Source of the DNA: Symbiotaphrina buchneri
Lineage: Eukaryota; Ascomycota; Symbiotaphrinales; Symbiotaphrinaceae
DNA length: 64,000 nt
Direction: 5' to 3'
Assembly (NCBI GenBank): GCA_001599915.1
Contig: BCIG01000008.1
Span: 1-64,000 of the forward strand
A program made the translations under genes and the position numbers. The notes below the pieces were generated by a model. That model saw only the letters and a list, made by a program, of their open reading frames with translations. It was not told where the DNA came from and ran no database searches. Positions 33,937 through 48,600 of the stretch are shown one piece after another (position 1 is the stretch's first letter; each line of letters starts with the position of its first letter).

Positions 33937-34424
33937 ATGTCTTCCCTCCAACTCCTCAACCCCTCCGCCGTCGCCCCCTCAGGCCCCTTCTCCCACGGAC
34001 TGGTCATCCCACCAGGACACAAAATAATCTACACAGCCGGGCAAATCGGCACCAGTGACGCCCAAGGGACCATCCCCGACTCCTACGAAGAGCAAGTCTC
34101 GTGCGCCGTGCGGAACCTCGGTCTGGTTCTCAAGGAGGCCGGAGCGGGCCCGAAGGATATCATCAAGTTGACTTATTATATCGTTGATTATGGTGAGTGC
34201 TGCTACTCTTGCTGATGCTGGGTAGCTTGAGTGAAAGGGGAATTGGGGCTGACGGAGGGTCTGGGGCAGATGTGTCAATTCGGATGGTACATATTAATGC
34301 GTTGACGGCGTTTTTGGACGGGCATAGACCGGGCACGGCGTTGATTCCGGTGCCGAAGTTGGGGAATCCGAAGTTGAAGTTTGAGATTGAGGCGGTGGCT
34401 GCTGTGCCGGCTTCTAAGCTATAA
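33937..34424 (+). CDS. RidA/YjgF/YER057c family imine deaminase
   Basis: Two exons with an intron at 34193-34269 give 136 aa, the usual length. The N-terminal PSGPFSHGLVI is followed by IIYTAGQIGTS, the family's core strand and loop. The middle part is EEQVSCAVRNLGLVLKEAGAG, cut here: AVRNLGLVLKEAG. The third part is IIKLTYYIVD, and the end GTALIPVPKLGNPKLKFEIEA has the conserved Glu near the C terminus. RidA proteins form trimers and hydrolyse reactive imine/enamine intermediates to carbonyls and ammonia; some subfamilies differ in function. The usual Arg105-type residue is not obvious here (PVPKLG where xVxxLP occurs), so the activity subclass is unsure. It is divergent from the transporter and three genes from a flavin amine oxidase. 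Confidence 0.88.
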
Positions 34425-34522
34425 GCCCAGATGGAGGTAGAACAGGGATGTAGCTAAAATGCAGCCCTGAAGCATCGACATAATGCAAAACGCAAAAAGC
34501 TTCAAGCCGATATCAAGAGCCA

Positions 34523-36655
34523 TTACTGTGTCCAAATAAATCCCAGTTCCCCACCGAGATTATCCAACCTCACATTAGCCAAAGGATCGTTCCAGTACAT
34601 GGCCGCCCACTCATCGTCTCCAGCTACCCAGCCGTTACCAGCACCATAGCTGAATCCGCCTGGCGCAATATTGCTAAACAAAGCCGTCCAATCCATCTCC
34701 TGACTCCCCACCACATCTCCCTGCTCCCTCGCGCCCAGATCCTGCCCCAGAGTCCCAAACGCCGACTCCACGCTCTCCGGACTCGTCTGCAGGACACTCG
34801 GCGACGTCTGCGGGGCATTCGCGCTCTGCTCAGTCTGTCCCACTTTCAGCGCACACTGCTGCAACAGGCCACTCGCATCCTCAAACAGCCGCAGGATACT
34901 CGTCGCCACCAACCAGTGCCGCGCCAGCTCTCGCAGGCTATACAAGCTGCTATCGAACTTCTCAAGCGCGCCTAGAGCTAGGATGGGGGACTGCGACCGC
35001 ATCTCGACGGAGATTTGAAGCATCGCTGCGAACAGGCTGGCGGGTGCCCAGCACGGCAGGTGGCGGAGTAGGTCTTGCTGCCGCAGGTCTTCGAAGATGT
35101 GGATGATGGCTGCGGCGGCGTTGAGGCAGATGTCGGAGTCGGAGGGGCCGTAGGTGTCGAAGTGTGGGTGTGGGTGTATAGAGGAATCAGGGTTTGGTGG
35201 GAAGCTGCTGTCTCGACGCCGAGGACGGTGGAATAGTAGCAGCGCGGTGTGATATGTGAGGTGCAGTATTGCGGCCCATGGGCTGACTTGAGTACTTCCC
35301 GGCTTGAACCGAGTGCGCAACTGTTCAGGCAGGTGGATCAGCCATTGCGCCAGCTGTTTATCCGCTGCGTCAAGACAGGCCCGCCGCGTTGCATTGCTCG
35401 ACTTGCTGGCACGGACACTGAAGTTCGTCCGAATAATGTCAGCAAGGAGGACGCAGAGCTTGGAATGTTCCGCCAGGAAGGACGACTCCGCAGGATGCAG
35501 GCAACCCTCAAAATCGGCGGGCTCCAGCACCGGCACGTCGGTATCATCCATGTTGATCATCAGTGGTCGCCCGTAGCTGAGAGAAACCAGAATGTCGAAC
35601 TGCACGAGTGTCCACCAGATGCGCTTCCACAGGCGTTTGTCACCTTCTGGCATTTTGGATGGCAGCACGTCCCTGTGCATTCCGAGCCCAATGGCCGCCC
35701 TGGTAGCTGCACCGATCCAATACCATGCATTTGCACAGACGTCGTCTGCGCCGTCTGATACCCACGTTAGTAGAATCGCCGCCTGTACCATGGTCATGCG
35801 GTCCTCTTCGTAGCGGCCGTCGAACAGAGCCTTTGCACGGCGAAAGAGCGCTGCTTTCAGCGCATGCGTGTTGGGAAAAGTGTTGTTAACATGGGTACCT
35901 ACCAGGCACACAGATTGCAGGAGTAGAATTGGCGGGCACAAGCCTGGAGTATTATACTCCTGCATAAAAGCCGCCTCATCAATGATGGGCAGCCCGGGAG
36001 CAATCTCCTCAAAGAAATTCGCGATCAGGACATCGCTGATGTGGCGCGGCGGCAGGACGAAAGCATCCTTCGGGATAAGATTCGGCGTCGCAGGGGGTTG
36101 AGAGTTGACGAAGAGGCGGGGAGCGGAGATGCGGCTGCACGGGTAGTGCACGACGTCTTCGTCGGCGGTGGACGGCGACTCCTTCTGCCGCACCAGATAG
36201 TGCAGGTTTGAGAGCTCCGTGCCCACATACGTAGACCGCGCGCGGATGGGGTTCCGTCGTAGGTCCTGCCGGAAGAACTCGATGAGATGCTGCTTTGCTA
36301 GCTCGTGGTCCCCGTCGACGTTGGTCGATGCTGCGGGGGTAGGGATGTCGTTCACGGCGGTGGGATTCGGCACGTTGTCTGAGATGGCCATGCCATGGCT
36401 ATGCCTGGCTTCGGCCGTGGGTCCAGATGAGGCATCCAGGGGCTTCGGTGCTATTGATTGCGCCCTCGTTGCTCTTTTCTTCCTTGCAGTGACGCTGCAG
36501 TCGACGTTGGCTGCGCGGCAATTGCTACATGGAAAGCCCGACGCCGCGCCGTCGCAGCGGACTTTGCGGATGTGGCATGCGCGGCAGGCCCTCCCTGTGC
36601 TCTTGCGGCGAGGTGTAGGTATTGCCAGAGGTCGTTGGCTTTGTTCTTGGTCCAT
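34523..36655 (-). CDS. Zn2Cys6 transcription factor, CTF1/Far-like
   Basis: Intronless, 710 aa. The zinc cluster CRACHIRKVRCD...CSNCRAANVDC lies at about residues 24-53, followed by a basic stretch ARKKRATRAQ. The fungal-specific transcription-factor domain covers about residues 150-480. It includes NFFEEIAPGLPIIDEAAF, the GLHRD-like MHRDVLPSKMPEGDKRLWKR (cut: GLGMHRDVLPSKM and RLWKRIWWTLVQFD) and LSYGRPLMINMDD. The C-terminal region is Ser/Gln-rich with acidic patches. The cluster sequence resembles cutinase-factor/Far-type regulators. Nuclear. It sits between RidA and the amine oxidase, so it is the prime candidate for control of this block through CGG-N5-CGG sites. Confidence 0.9.
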   Translation of the reverse strand: MDQEQSQRPLAIPTPRRKSTGRACRACHIRKVRCDGAASGFPCSNCRAANVDCSVTARKKRATRAQSIAPKPLDASSGPTAEARHSHGMAISDNVPNPTAVNDIPTPAASTNVDGDHELAKQHLIEFFRQDLRRNPIRARSTYVGTELSNLHYLVRQKESPSTADEDVVHYPCSRISAPRLFVNSQPPATPNLIPKDAFVLPPRHISDVLIANFFEEIAPGLPIIDEAAFMQEYNTPGLCPPILLLQSVCLVGTHVNNTFPNTHALKAALFRRAKALFDGRYEEDRMTMVQAAILLTWVSDGADDVCANAWYWIGAATRAAIGLGMHRDVLPSKMPEGDKRLWKRIWWTLVQFDILVSLSYGRPLMINMDDTDVPVLEPADFEGCLHPAESSFLAEHSKLCVLLADIIRTNFSVRASKSSNATRRACLDAADKQLAQWLIHLPEQLRTRFKPGSTQVSPWAAILHLTYHTALLLFHRPRRRDSSFPPNPDSSIHPHPHFDTYGPSDSDICLNAAAAIIHIFEDLRQQDLLRHLPCWAPASLFAAMLQISVEMRSQSPILALGALEKFDSSLYSLRELARHWLVATSILRLFEDASGLLQQCALKVGQTEQSANAPQTSPSVLQTSPESVESAFGTLGQDLGAREQGDVVGSQEMDWTALFSNIAPGGFSYGAGNGWVAGDDEWAAMYWNDPLANVRLDNLGGELGFIWTQ

Positions 36656-37008
36656 TTACTTGGTTATTGCGGTCACTTCTCGGTGATGGTGCTTATGGCG
36701 GTTATGGAGGTGGGTCAGGATGGTGGAAGGTGGGGGTTACATAGAGCTTGAAGAGAGTTTACGCTAACGACCTCCAAGGCTCCAACTTGCAGCGCGGAAC
36801 AGCTACGTTCATTGTCTCTATGGCAAAGCCTAGAGCAGGATTGCTTCATTATCTGACCTTTCAAGCATGTCTCGAATGATACAAGCATATGACAGCCCTT
36901 TTGAATATAATGACAACGGTCTAATGACTTTAGAATATAGGAAATGCTAGAATGCTAGATGCTATTTTGCCCTACGACCCACGCTGCCATGAAGCTTCTG
37001 CGCCCCAG
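36656..37008. promoter_or_regulatory. Promoter region of the CTF1-like regulator
   Basis: 353 bp between the amine-oxidase stop and the regulator start. CGG triplets occur at 36670 and 36681 (11-bp spacing), not the 8-bp spacing seen in the target promoters, so autoregulation by the same site is not supported. AT-rich from 36890. Confidence 0.4.
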
Positions 37009-38556
37009 TCACAACCTTGAGCTGATCTGTTCCTGCCCCCTAGCTCCTTGTTTGCCCACCCCATCCCCAATATCCAGCACAGACACATCACCCTTCCTCC
37101 CCTCAGCAGCAAGCTTAGCCTCAACCTCCCTGGCAGCTCTCTGCCCGCTCGTGACCGCACCATCCATATATCCCTTCCACTCAAACGCCGTCTCCGTGCC
37201 CGCAAAATGGCATAAACCCGCCGGTTCCCTCAAAAACCTCCCTAACCTCGTCATAACACCCACACCCATAACTGGGCTAGGCGCGCCCTGGCTGAACGGC
37301 TCATGGATCCACTCCTGCTCGAAGACGTGGGCAGGGGTCTTTGCGCGCTCGTCGTTGAACATGGTCGCGACCTGCTCGATAACCCGGCGCCGGCGCTCGT
37401 CGGCCGGAAGAGCGGACCATTGGCGCCCGGGCCCGCCGACGATGAAGCATGTTATTGCGTGCACGGTCAGGTGCGGCTGGCCGGGGGGACCGGAGGACGT
37501 GTCCCGGCAGACGACGAAGGGGCCTTTGAAGGATTGCGTGAGCCCGCATAGGCCGGCGTCTTTCCAAAAGGGATGGTCGTAGACAAGAGTCATCTTCAGC
37601 TGCGTTAGTTGACTGTCTCGCCCCTGTTTGTAGAAACAAGGACTTACCTTTGAATAGTACCCGAGCTCGGTCTTGTTGCTGAGCTCGAGCTTCCCCTTCG
37701 GGAGCTCGGGTTGCCATTGAATCGTCTTGTAAAGCGGCGTGGGAATCGTGCATATTAATCTCTTTCCATTGAACTCCGCGCCATCCCACAATACCACCTT
37801 GCACACGCCCTTCTTCTCGTTCTGCGCAATCTTCTTGACCGGGCTGTTTAATCGCACACTGCCCGGGGGCAACCTCGCCGCCAGGCCATTTGCAATAGGC
37901 TGGGTGCCCTGTTTGATCCGCAGCGCCTGCGAACCATCCGCACGATCGGAGCGCAACGCGGCCAGCGAGCCGCCGGAACGCATGTAGTCGAAGAAATACA
38001 GCATGCTCATAGCTTCGGGCTCGACGCCGAACATGATACGTGACCAGAGCGTCAATGTATCTTTGGTCATCTGCGTCTTCGCATACTTCTCCGCAAACGT
38101 CCTGACATTCAGGCTATCCCAGTACTTGGCATCCTTGAGGGACGCCGGGTCTCGGAGGTCAATCTGCGCGGCTTTCTCTTCGATCAATGCTCGGATGGCA
38201 GTGATGTCCTCGAGCTCTGCGGCGGTGATGGGCCATGGCTCGCCGTAGGGGAAGGGCTTTGTGCTCCCGTCGGCGCGCTGCAGCAGACAGTTCCCGTCCG
38301 TGTTCTGAGGGAAGAGTTCCAGCCCAAACTGCTTGGCGAGGTTGGAGATGTTCGGCTGCGTCGTCTCGTTGACCCAGGCGCCGCCCAGGTCGAGTGTGCC
38401 GTCCTTGTGGTCGATTGTCCAGGTCTTGCCGCCGACGCGATCTCGTGCCTCGAGGACAAGCACGCGGCGACCGGCTTTGTTGAGCTCTGTCGCGGCGCTG
38501 AGGCCAGAGAGGCCGGCGCCTATTATGAGCACATCATAAAGGTCTTTTGTAACCAT
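37009..38556 (-). CDS. Flavin-containing monoamine oxidase (MAO-N-like)
   Basis: Probably two exons. A 48-nt stop-free intron (37600-37647, GTAAGT...GCAG) would, if removed, give 499 aa and restore YYSKLKMTLVYDHPFW; retained, the frame stays open at 515 aa. The N-terminal dinucleotide motif IIGAGLSGLSAATEL and VLEARDRVGGKTW bind FAD. LGGAWVNETTQPN resembles the MAO substrate-domain start. C-terminal FAGTETAFEWKGYMDGAVTSG is the second FAD-contact motif. No Cys at the covalent-flavin site, as in fungal MAO-N. It oxidises amines to imines with release of H2O2. The C terminus RL lacks a clear peroxisomal SKL; QISSRL ends in SRL, which does fit a PTS1, so peroxisomal location is likely. Neighbours are the regulator and amidase. 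Confidence 0.9.
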   Translation of the reverse strand: MVTKDLYDVLIIGAGLSGLSAATELNKAGRRVLVLEARDRVGGKTWTIDHKDGTLDLGGAWVNETTQPNISNLAKQFGLELFPQNTDGNCLLQRADGSTKPFPYGEPWPITAAELEDITAIRALIEEKAAQIDLRDPASLKDAKYWDSLNVRTFAEKYAKTQMTKDTLTLWSRIMFGVEPEAMSMLYFFDYMRSGGSLAALRSDRADGSQALRIKQGTQPIANGLAARLPPGSVRLNSPVKKIAQNEKKGVCKVVLWDGAEFNGKRLICTIPTPLYKTIQWQPELPKGKLELSNKTELGYYSKVSPCFYKQGRDSQLTQLKMTLVYDHPFWKDAGLCGLTQSFKGPFVVCRDTSSGPPGQPHLTVHAITCFIVGGPGRQWSALPADERRRRVIEQVATMFNDERAKTPAHVFEQEWIHEPFSQGAPSPVMGVGVMTRLGRFLREPAGLCHFAGTETAFEWKGYMDGAVTSGQRAAREVEAKLAAEGRKGDVSVLDIGDGVGKQGARGQEQISSRL

Positions 38557-38837
38557 GATGAAAAGGTCTGGTAGTGATTAATCCGAGATATCCAGTTGAT
38601 CAATGGTATAACAGGTGGACGATGAGAAATTTATAGATATGGCAATCGCCCCTTGTGTGAGAACGGTGGATCTGGGTAAGGCCACTATTGACCAACAGTG
38701 AGAATCATTCAGGACTGGGACAGATACCAGAGCTCTATTCAAGAGCCATGGCGTGGATCCACAATGGGCATATTGCCATTGGATGGTGTCCCTGGAATAG
38801 TTGTGTATAGCGCTCCAGTGCGTGCATCTCCCTGCTC

Positions 38838-38856
38838 CGGCATTTCGGCGCTTCGG
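38838..38856 (+). promoter_or_regulatory. Triple CGG with 8-bp period
   Basis: CGGCATTTCGGCGCTTCGG: CGG at 38838, 38846 and 38854, each 8 bp from the last. It may bind two overlapping regulator dimers. It lies about 280 bp from the amine-oxidase start and 330 bp from the amidase start. Binding is inferred. Confidence 0.5.
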
Positions 38857-38892
38857 CATTTTAACATTTCGACCTCAGGAGAAAGCAGCACT

Positions 38893-38904
38893 CGGCATTT
38901 CGGC
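38893..38904 (+). promoter_or_regulatory. Second CGGCATTTCGGC copy
   Basis: Exact 12-bp repeat of the site at 38838, 55 bp downstream on the same strand. This spacing is close to five helical turns, which would put both sites on the same DNA face. Confidence 0.5.
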
Positions 38905-39188
38905 AAGAAGACCACCACCAGAATCCAAGGAAGACTCCGAAGGATGGGTGCCAAGGCGCGGTTGTACCGTCGGCTGATAACAAGTAACAAGCGCGATAAC
39001 CCTTGTATTGCCGATGAAGCGGAGATACCGTGGAGGACGTGCTTTATCTGCCAGCCAGGGTCCTTTGTATTGACTCAAGGCACGAGACCACGGGGAGAGA
39101 TCATACAGCCCCTTTGAGACGCTAAAGACGGATCTGGCTGTTTGCACATACGTCTCCATCTTCCCGATATCCACTGCTATCTGCCGGC

Positions 39189-41033
39189 ATGGAGACCTCT
39201 GAGAAAGAATGGGAGCAAATAGCTGCTGTGAGTCTCTTGTGGTGTCCTCAAAACCAAGAAGGAACCTGACCTGTGCATACTCCAGAAAGTCAAAACAGAG
39301 CAATCATCCAAGATCCCCTCATCCTGGCTCCTCCCAGCCTCCATCCTCAGCCGTTCCGACAAAGACGTGACCTCCATCCCCGCCGAAAGCGGGATCCTCA
39401 CTGCGCATGAACTCGCCATCACCGAGACGCCCGACGCCACCGCTCTCCTCTCCAAAATCCACTCCGGCTCACTCAGCGCCGAAGAAGTGACCGTCGCATT
39501 CTGCAAGCGCGCCGCCATCGCACAGCAGCTCGTCAACTGCCTGACGGACACGGCCTTCGACGCCGCCATCGTCGAAGCCAGAGCCCTCGATGCCACCTTC
39601 AAATCCAGCAATGGCCAGCTCAAAGGCCCGTTGCATGGGTTGCCCGTCAGCATCAAAGACCACGTCAACGTCGCCGGCCTGCGCAGCACCCTCGGCTACT
39701 GCGCGCTGGCCGACAACAAGCCCAGCGAGGACGCGGTGCTGGTGCAGGCTCTGCGGGCCGCGGGCGCCATCGTGTTCTGCAAGACGACGATGCCGGCGAC
39801 GGGCATGGCGATCGAGACAGTGTCAAACCTCTGGGGCCGGACGCTGAACCCGCATAACCGCTTGCTCGTGTCTGGAGGGTCATCAGGCGGGGAGGGCGCG
39901 CTGGTGGCGATGCGCGGCAGCCTGATGGGCATCGGGACGGACATCGCAGGCTCGATCCGCGTGCCGTGCGCGTTCAACGGCATCTACGGCATCCGGCCTA
40001 GCACGCGCCGGCTCAGCTACGCGGGTATCACGAGTAATGTGCGCGGCCAGCTGGCGATCCAGGGCGCGATTGGCCCGATGTGCCATAGTGTCCGCGATGT
40101 GGAGTTGGTGTGCAAGGTCGTGACGGATGCGGTGCCTTGGGAGTATGATGTTAATGTGGTGATGAAGGAGTGGTCCCCCCGGCCGGCATTGCCGAAGAAG
40201 TTGACGGTGGGCGTGATGCGCTGGGATGGTGTGGTGATGCCGCATCCGCCTGTGTTGCGAGCGCTAGATGAGACGGTGAAGAAGCTCAAGGCAGCTGGGC
40301 ATGAGGTTGTCGAGTTTGAGCCGTACCAGCATCAGCGGTGCTGGGATATCGCCTACCCGCTATACTATGGTACGGGCGGCAAAGAAATGGGGGAGCTACT
40401 GGACAAGACCGGAGAGCCGTGGCCGAAAGCTGCGTACAAGCTGAGTCGAAACCCGAGCGTGCGAGAAAAGACTGTAAAGGAGCTGTTTGATGTATATTTT
40501 CCCTTTCATCTAACACCCTTCTCCATGGAACGGTATGGCTGAATTAACGATGGACAGTTACATGCGGCGCGAGACGATTACAAAATGGAGTATCTCAAGC
40601 ACTGGAATGCGACAGCCAAGAAAACACAGAGCGGCCGGCAGATCGACGCTTTGCTATGTCCTATCAACCCGTGTGCCAGCTACCCTCATGACCATCTAAC
40701 ATGGTGGGGATACGCGGCGCAATGGAATCTGCTGGACTACCCCGGGGTGATCCTCCCGTTTGGATTCGTGGATCAGGAGGTGGACCGCAAGGATTCAAGT
40801 TATAAGCCAGTCAACGAAACAGATCAGGAGAATTATGATCTATGTAAGTTCCTAGACCTTTCTCGGGTTGATGGAGTGGTCGGACTTGGCGCAGCAAGAG
40901 CTGACAAGCTACAGATGATCCGGAGCTATGGCATGGAGCACCTATATCTCTGCAGCTCGTTGCGAAGACATTTGACGATGAACGTTTACTAGCGGTCACT
41001 GCGACTATTAGTGAGGTCATGCAAGCTCATTAG
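39189..41033 (+). CDS. AmdS-like amidase
   Basis: Four exons with introns at 39228-39285, 40492-40557 and 40844-40914 give 549 aa. The start METSEKEWEQIAAK is encoded by a 39-nt first exon. The amidase-signature triad is visible: Lys in VSIKDH, Ser in SGGSSGGEGA, and nucleophile Ser in DIAGSIRVPC. EVTVAFCKRAAIAQQLVNCL matches the acetamidase/general-amidase subgroup. The last exon encodes DPELWHGAPISLQLV, the family's closing motif, which confirms the 3' end. It hydrolyses a carboxamide to acid and ammonia in the cytosol. Divergent from the amine oxidase with shared CGG-N5-CGG sites, so a nitrogen-source role in the block is likely. Confidence 0.92.
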
Positions 41034-44890
<3,857 letters not shown>

Positions 44891-45691
44891 GACGGTGGAT
44901 CTCCTCTGTCATACATGAAGGCATTATCGGGTAATATGTATGATCTATTCATGACGGCCGGGTATGTGATCCTCCACCACGATGAGGCTGTCAACGATCG
45001 GGCTGAGTAGTTGAATTAGCTGCAAAGAAATCTTTTTAACGTGAACTCCGAGAAAATCAAAGAGTGATTCGGTTTTGGCAGTCCGACTAGCCAGGAACTT
45101 GCTGCAGTGATCGAGCCATTGTGGTGTGACTCCTCTTTCATCTTTGAATCTTTCTTCTTACATGACGCAAAGTCAAAGTCTACTTCGGACGCCTGCCTAT
45201 GGCTGTGAAAGCTAGTAAGGGCACGATCAATACCCATTGAGCCGAATCTTTACGATCAAGGCACAGTGACGTGTGTTTGAACACCCTCATGCACGCTCGC
45301 CGGATGTTCGAGATAATTAGGCCGACTAACTTCCCACACCGTCTTCTCCAGATATGTTCCGGTAGAATGACGATGGCTGTACCCCCACGCCATACTTTTA
45401 CCCGCGGGAAATCGGCCAGAAGATCACCTTTAGTTCCTCAAAGGCACTCCTGTCAAATTATCTGGCGGTCAATGTATGGCGAACATTGTGGACTAAATGT
45501 TTTTAACCGGCGTAGAAACGGCTTCTCTCTGGCTTTATCCGGGTTTAGCCTCATACCCCACCTCTCTTGTTGAGCTTAAATTTAAGTCTGGGGTAGCTAC
45601 CACAGTCCCGCAAGTAATAAATACACCCCCAGAGTCTTCACTTCGGAGGTCGAGAAGCCATACTCCAGTACAGTCTGGAAAGCCAGCCAAG
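44891..45691. promoter_or_regulatory. Promoter region of GH35 gene
   Basis: About 0.8 kb. An in-frame extension upstream of the GH35 ATG runs back to 45497 but lacks sense for a secreted enzyme. AATAAATACAC at 45617-45627 is TATA-like, about 70 bp before the ATG. CTGGGG at 45587-45592 fits the carbon-repressor CreA consensus SYGGRG, a common and weak match. Confidence 0.45.
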
Positions 45692-48600
45692 ATGAAATTC
45701 TCTCAACTTCTGGTTGGGGTTTGGAGCGCCATTTGCGTTTTAGGGGTGACCGCTGCAGTCCCACCAATTAAATCCCGACAAAGTCTTCTCCAAGACATCG
45801 TGACATTCGATGAGCACTCATTGATGATCCGAGGAGAAAGACTATTCATTTATTCCGGCGAATTTCATCCTTTTCGTCTGCCTGTACCAGATTTGTGGCT
45901 TGAAGTCTTCCAAAAGATCAAAGCACTCGGATTCAATGGCGTTTCATTCTATGTTGACTGGGCTTTGGTGGAAGGACAACCAGGTGTGGTGAACTTCGAC
46001 GACATTTGGGACCTGAAGCCCTTCTTTGACGCCGCTTCCCAAGCCGGTATATATTTGATCGCCAGACCCGGGCCCTACATCAACGCTGAGGTTTCGGCCG
46101 GTGGGATCCCCGGTTGGGCTCTACGGATCGGATGTACGCTACGATCGACCTGCCCTGAGTGGGAGCAGGCGACAGTGAACTACCTTCAAAGCGTGGGAAA
46201 AATCATTGCAGACGCGCAGATCACCAATGGCGGACCTGTTATCTTGGTGCAGCCGGAGAACGAATATAGCACTTGGCCCAACCTCAATGCGACCCAGTTT
46301 CCAAATCAGATGAACCGGGAGTACATGGCTTTCGTTGAGCAGCAACTGCGAAGCTCTGGAATTATAGTCCCTTTCATCGACAATGACAATGAAGTACGTG
46401 GCAGCTTTGCGCCCCATACGGGCCTCGGAGCGGTCGATCTCTACGGCATCGACGCCTATCCCATACGGTACGATTGCGCGCATCCGTCAGTCTGGCCGAC
46501 TTACGAGTGGCCCACCAATTGGCAGTTGACGCACGAGCAGCAGAGCCCTTCCACGCCATTCGCCATTCCTGAATTCCAAGGCGGGACGTCGACATCCTGG
46601 GGCGGCGTGCCTCAGGACATGTGTGCTGCGCTGGTTGGACCAGAAGCGTTGCGCATTTTCTACAAGAACAACTATTCTTTCGGGGTCAAGCTGCTCAACA
46701 TCTACATGGCCTATGGCGGCACAAACTGGGGGAATCTCGGATACATGGGAGGTGATACGTCCTATGACTATGGTGCCGCGATCAATGAATACCATGAGGT
46801 ATCTCGCGAGAAGTATAGCGAGCAAAAGCTGCAAGCAAATTTCTTCAAAGTGTCTCCGGCATACTTGACAGCTACAGCTGGGAACCTCACGAACGGGACA
46901 TACGCGGATACCATGCAAGTGGGCACTACTCCGCTGTACGGAGACCAGGGAACCAACTTCTACGTTGTCCGTCAAGCCAATTTCTCGTCAACGTCTACCG
47001 CAAATTACAAGATAACTCTTGAAACGTCAACAGGGGATGTTACGATCCCGCAGCTTGGGGGTCAGCTGTCTCTCATAGGACGGGATTCTAAGGTGATGGT
47101 CACGGATTACGACATTGGAAGTGCGGTGCTCGTTTATTCGTCTGCCGATATCTTCACTTGGGCGCAGGCTGCCAATGGAAAGACCGTTCTCATATTGTAT
47201 GGGGGCCTTGGAGAGACCAACGAGTTTGCTGTACGTTCGAATACCACGACGTGTACTACCTCTGGTGGCACTCTTCAGACGTCACAAAGCACGTCGACGG
47301 AGTGGATTGTGCAGTGGACGGTGGTCCCTGATACACAGATTGTGTACTTCGAGGACATCAATCTGGAGGTTCGTCTTCTATGGCGCAACGATGCATACAA
47401 CTACTGGGTCCTGGAACTACCTTCGCCAGACCCGGTTGGGAATTTCTCCTCGCCGTCAAAGTCATCCGTTATCGTCAACGGGGGCTACCTACTTCGAACA
47501 GCAAGCATAGAAGGGACAAACCTCCAGCTTACCGGAGATTTCAACGCCACCATCGAGCTGGAGCTGGTTTTTGAACCAACAGGTCTTGTACAGACGATGA
47601 GCGTGAATGGCCAGACGTTGAGTTGCTCATCTCCTCCAAGCATTACCGGGACATTCGCCTACGAACCACCTTCTCTCGACCTTCCCGATTTCTCGCAGAG
47701 TACTTGGAAGAGCATTGATTCTCTACCCGAAATCCAGCCTGGCTATGATGATTCTCTGTGGACGCAGTGCAATCACCTGAACTCCACCAATGATCAACGT
47801 AGCCTACAGACGCCAACCTCTCTCTATGCCTCCGACTACGGGTACCATACTGGCTCACTGCTCTATCGTGGCCATTTCACTGGCAATGGACAGGAGTCCT
47901 CATTGTTTCTACACACGTCAGGTGGTTCAGCATTCAGCCACAGTGTCTATCTCAATTCCACCTTCCTCGGCTCCTGGATAGGATCGAATAGCAACCAGTC
48001 CTATCCCCAGACACTGGCTATCCCCCAGAGTCTAACTGTCGCAGGAGAACCGTACGTTCTCACCATCCTCATCGACGACATGGGCCAGACGGAAGAGGCA
48101 CCCGGTACCGATACTATTAAATTCCCCACAGGCATTCTTGGCTACTCCCTAGCAGGACACGCGGCGGGAGATATCTCCTGGAGGATGACGGGCAACCTCG
48201 GCGGAGAATCGTACGTCGACAAAACGCGCGGCCCTCGTAACGAGGGCGCCATGTTCGCTGAGCGTCAAGGCTTCCATCAACCCAGCCCACCGAGCAGCAA
48301 CTGGTCGGCGTCCAGTCCCATATCGGACGGGCTTGCGGGGCCTGGGGTCGCGTTTTATACAACAACATTTGATCTGGATCTACCAAGCCAATATGATATT
48401 CCCATGGCATTCACGTTCACGAATAATACGGGCAGCTCAGGTCCGTACCGTGTCCAGTTATTTGTCAACGGGTACCAGTTTGGCAAATTTATTCCTTACT
48501 TTGGCCCGGAATTCTCGTTTCCGGTCCCGGAGGGTGTACTCAATTATGCTGGATCTAATACTCTTGCCTTGACACTGTGGGCCTTGGAGAGCAGTGGCGC

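Larger units (their letters stand above)
38557..39188. promoter_or_regulatory. Divergent promoter of amine oxidase and amidase
   Basis: 632 bp between two divergent ATGs. It holds two exact copies of CGGCATTTCGG(C) at 38838 and 38893 and a third, phased CGG at 38854. No gene inside. Confidence 0.6.

Noticed and set aside
31428-41033. Bacterial horizontal transfer of the amine/amide block
   Set aside because: Most of its genes carry ordinary fungal introns, and regulator and transporter are fungal families; no compositional break was evident by eye.
45497-45691. Upstream extension of the GH35 frame
   Set aside because: The ATG at 45692 starts a clean signal peptide; the extension would bury it.
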